Positions 62,258 to 64,000 of a stretch of DNA of 64,000 nucleotides are shown here, piece by piece. The notes under the pieces were generated by a model. It searched no databases. It was not told the DNA's origin and worked only from the letters and a program-made list of their open reading frames with translations. Numbering within the stretch: position 1 is the stretch's first letter; each line of letters begins with the position of its first letter. This stretch comes from Pasteurellaceae bacterium. Lineage in GTDB: Bacteria > Pseudomonadota > Gammaproteobacteria > Enterobacterales > Pasteurellaceae. Where the stretch lies: the NCBI GenBank assembly GCA_900756155.1, contig CAAEJV010000036.1, positions 124,001-188,000 on the forward strand, written 5' to 3'. The translations under genes and the position numbers were made by a program.

Positions 62258-63368
62258 AATAATTCCTTACAAATTGCGTTAATAAATTTTTCACAGGCTG
62301 AGCTAACCCGATCTGTTCAGGTGACGTTGGATCATACCAATATTTGACCGCACTTAATAGACCAGATTGAGATTCTTTTCCTTTTTCTGACAATTTTTTC
62401 CAATCTGAACGATCGCCCTCTTCAGATTTTCGATCAACTTCAACATAAATAGGATGAATGTCTAAGTGAAAATGGCTAAATGTATGACGGAAAGTTACCC
62501 ATTCTTGATACTCGGCAATCCCTAGTTCTTTCAGATAACTCAGCAATGTTTGTTTATCATCAAACTGAGGAAAACAATACAACCCGCCCCATAAGCCTTT
62601 GCTTTCACGCTGTTCCAACCAGACTTTTCCTTGATAAGATAAAATCAAAAAATAACTCTGCTTTTCTGGCAACGATTTTTTGGGTTTCTTTCCAGGGAAT
62701 TCTGTCCACTTTTCGAGTTTATTAGCTAAACAATCGTTACTTAGAGGACAAAGATCGCATTTAGGTTTTGTTCGGGTACAAATTGCCGAACCGATATCCA
62801 TCATTGCTTGATTAAATTCTGCGACTCTCGTTGTTGGTGTAACCTGTTCGCTCAACTGCCATAATTGATTTTCGACTTTCTTCTCGCCAGGCCAACCTTC
62901 TACTGCAAAATAACGAGAAAGCACACGTTTCACATTACCGTCTAAAATCGGGTAAGGCTGATTTTGCACCGAAGATAAAATTGCGCCAGCTGTCGATCGC
63001 CCTACGCCCGTTAATGCCCAAACTTGCTCAAATTGTGTAGGAAATTCGCCTTGATATTCATCTCTGATGGTTTGAGCGGCTTTATGCAAATTTCTCGCAC
63101 GTGCGTAATAACCTAGTCCCGTCCACAGATGTAACACTTCATCTTGTGATGCATTAGCAAGTGCGGTCACATTGGGAAAGGTTTTAATAAAACGTTCAAA
63201 ATAAGGAATGACCGTGGAAACTTGAGTCTGTTGTAACATCACTTCAGAAAGCCAAACACCATAAAGGGTTTTATTTTGCTGCCAAGGTAAATTTTTCCGC
63301 CCAAACTTTTCATACCATTGTAAAACAGAATGGGCAAAAGGGGCATCAACAGAGGATTGGGCTAACAT
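62250..63368 (-). CDS. mutY: A/G-specific adenine DNA glycosylase MutY
   Basis: Removes adenine mispaired with 8-oxoguanine. The 372-aa protein has the catalytic Glu in WLSEVMLQQTQV, the helix-hairpin-helix LTGVGRSTAGAILS, the catalytic Asp in PILDGNVKRVLSR, the [4Fe-4S] loop CTRTKPKCDLCPLSNDC (C-X6-C-X2-C-X5-C) and a C-terminal NUDIX-like domain (about residues 235-372) that reads 8-oxoguanine. It is the first gene of mutY-yggX-mltC, with an uptake sequence just upstream of its start. Confidence 0.97.
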   Translation of the reverse strand: MLAQSSVDAPFAHSVLQWYEKFGRKNLPWQQNKTLYGVWLSEVMLQQTQVSTVIPYFERFIKTFPNVTALANASQDEVLHLWTGLGYYARARNLHKAAQTIRDEYQGEFPTQFEQVWALTGVGRSTAGAILSSVQNQPYPILDGNVKRVLSRYFAVEGWPGEKKVENQLWQLSEQVTPTTRVAEFNQAMMDIGSAICTRTKPKCDLCPLSNDCLANKLEKWTEFPGKKPKKSLPEKQSYFLILSYQGKVWLEQRESKGLWGGLYCFPQFDDKQTLLSYLKELGIAEYQEWVTFRHTFSHFHLDIHPIYVEVDRKSEEGDRSDWKKLSEKGKESQSGLLSAVKYWYDPTSPEQIGLAQPVKNLLTQFVRNYYG

Positions 63369-63435
63369 AACTTTCCTAAAGTGCGGTCAAACTAAGCAAA
63401 AATTTTGCGATGATTCTATCACTAAAGCACACCTC

Positions 63436-63560
63436 TTGATCAATTTGATTTTTTCAGTATAATTCGCAGTCTATTTGGTGCCGGATTATCGGCGATTATT
63501 AACTCACGCGGTGTAAGTGGAAAGCATTTATAGCGGCGTGGCTTCAATTTGAGGTTTTCT
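63436..63560 (+). promoter_or_regulatory. rpmE promoter and structured 5' leader
   Basis: TTGATC (63436-63441), 16-bp spacer, TATAAT (63458-63463). Transcription would start near 63470, leaving a leader of about 90 nt with self-complementary stretches such as GCCGGATTATCGGC (63482-63495). Gamma-proteobacterial rpmE genes are known to have a leader used for L31 autoregulation; this may be one. Not folded. Confidence 0.55.
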
Positions 63561-63773
63561 ATGAAACAAGGTATTCATCCAGAATATAAAGAGATCACTG
63601 CAACTTGTTCTTGCGGTAACGTGATCAAAACTCGTTCAACTTTAGGCAAAGACATCAACCTTGATGTGTGCGGTAGCTGCCACCCATTCTACACTGGTAA
63701 ACAACGTGTTGTTGATACTGGTGGTCGTGTTGAACGCTTTAACAGCCGTTTCAAAATCCCAGGTACAAAATAA
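63561..63773 (+). CDS. rpmE: 50S ribosomal protein L31, zinc form
   Basis: The start is ATG 63561 (MKQGIHPEYKEITATCSCGN) after TGAGGTTTTCT; a start four codons earlier is rejected. The 70-aa protein keeps the zinc Cys residues in CSCG and CGSCHPFYTG, so it is the zinc-containing C+ type, the paralog replaced under zinc limitation in many bacteria. The stop is followed by a strong hairpin. Confidence 0.97.
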   Translation: MKQGIHPEYKEITATCSCGNVIKTRSTLGKDINLDVCGSCHPFYTGKQRVVDTGGRVERFNSRFKIPGTK

Positions 63774-63792
63774 TTTGAATCTGAGTGAAGAG

Positions 63793-63818
63793 AACCCTGC
63801 CTATGCAGGGTTTTTTAT
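63793..63818 (+). terminator. rpmE terminator
   Basis: AACCCTGC (63793-63800) pairs with GCAGGGTT (63805-63812) around CTAT, followed by TTTTATTA. Confidence 0.9.
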
Positions 63819-63854
63819 TATCTGAAATTCACCATTTTTCAAATTCAATCAATA

Positions 63855-63886
63855 AAAAAGTGCGGTCAAAATTGACAGCACTTTTT
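63855..63886 (-). terminator. Imperfect uptake-sequence dyad after the receptor gene
   Basis: AAAAAGTGCGGTCAA (63855-63869) faces TTGACAGCACTTTTT (63872-63886). The right arm has one change in the uptake core (AGCACTT for CGCACTT). It lies just past the stop of the gene at 63908, so it probably terminates that gene. Confidence 0.65.
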
Positions 63887-63907
63887 CTATCAGTTCTAAA
63901 TGCTCAA

Positions 63908-64000
63908 TTAAAATGAATATTTTACTGTTGCATAATACGCACGACCAGGTTCGTTATAAGTATGAGCATTGTAATTTGTACTGCTTGATGAACGATAAAT
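63908..64000 (-). CDS. C-terminal end of a probable TonB-dependent outer-membrane receptor
   Basis: Only the last 30 codons are in the window. They read ...NAHTYNEPGRAYYATVKYSF and stop at 63908. The EPGRAYYATVKYSF ending, with alternating hydrophobic residues and a terminal Phe, is the usual last beta strand of TonB-dependent receptors, such as those for heme, transferrin or siderophores in Haemophilus. The substrate cannot be told from this fragment. Confidence 0.7.
   Translation of the reverse strand: MYRSSSSTNYNAHTYNEPGRAYYATVKYSF

Noticed and set aside
1..64000. CRISPR arrays, insertion sequences, prophage or tetranucleotide phase-variation tracts
   Set aside because: I found no regularly spaced direct repeats, transposase genes, phage genes or long simple repeats of the CAAT/GCAA/AGTC kind in the window.

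Overview
The window is a stretch of core chromosome from a Pasteurellaceae bacterium of the Haemophilus influenzae / H. parainfluenzae type. The evidence is the 9-bp DNA uptake sequence AAGTGCGGT (and its complement), seen by eye more than 50 times here; an AT-rich base composition; a competence-type CRP-S site in front of dprA; and gene blocks known from Haemophilus (napFDAGHBC, ybaB-recR-topB-secG-tRNA-Leu, pfkA-lipoprotein-yaaA-dprA next to leuABCD, acrRAB). A two-domain glutathionylspermidine synthetase/amidase and a sucrose-type PTS permease fit H. parainfluenzae better than H. influenzae, but the species call is an inference.

Layout. 1-5200 (minus strand): the envelope and translation cluster pyrH-frr-dxr-uppS-cdsA-rseP, with rseP cut by the window edge. 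5289-6848: a lone phosphoethanolamine transferase. 6900-8700: rpsB-tsf with an S2-type leader. 8800-11800: a methyltransferase, an Mtr-type aromatic amino acid permease under a large palindromic operator, and a LoiP-type lipoprotein protease. 11900-16930: the acrR-acrA-acrB efflux operon with a palindromic operator. 17000-21425: ftsN, priA, trmB, yggL. 21530-28002: the periplasmic nitrate reductase operon napFDAGHBC with FNR/NarP-like sites. 28052-34770: gsp, a SpoU-type RNA methyltransferase, the phosphatidylethanolamine genes pssA and psd, fklB and a DUF2799-type lipoprotein. 34880-40330: proB, folA, pfkA, a lipoprotein, yaaA and dprA. 40596-46080: leuABCD with a leader-peptide attenuator, a YciI-family gene between leuB and leuC, and a MITE-like dyad between leuA and leuB. 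46188-49947: cobalamin-dependent metH. 50028-51162: an AT-rich orphan membrane ORF and an unassigned lipoprotein. 51252-56312 (minus): a sucrose-type EIIBC, tRNA-Leu(GAG), secG, topB, recR, ybaB. 56448-60227: a membrane metallophosphoesterase and the serine-catabolism pair sdaC-sdaA. 60514-60667: tRNA-Phe and tRNA-Asn. 60896-63368: mutY-yggX-mltC. 63561-63770: rpmE. 63908-64000: the last 30 codons of what looks like a TonB-dependent receptor.

How the parts work together. Most genes are housekeeping: isoprenoid and undecaprenyl synthesis, phospholipid synthesis, translation, DNA repair, leucine and methionine synthesis. Anaerobic respiration is represented by nap. Serine, tryptophan-type and sucrose-type uptake are present, and dprA links the region to natural transformation. 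I found no prophage, insertion sequence, CRISPR array or recognisable defence island, and nothing I would call a new multi-gene system. The most informative non-coding signals are the leu attenuator, the dprA CRP-S site, the mtr palindrome and the leuA-leuB dyad element.
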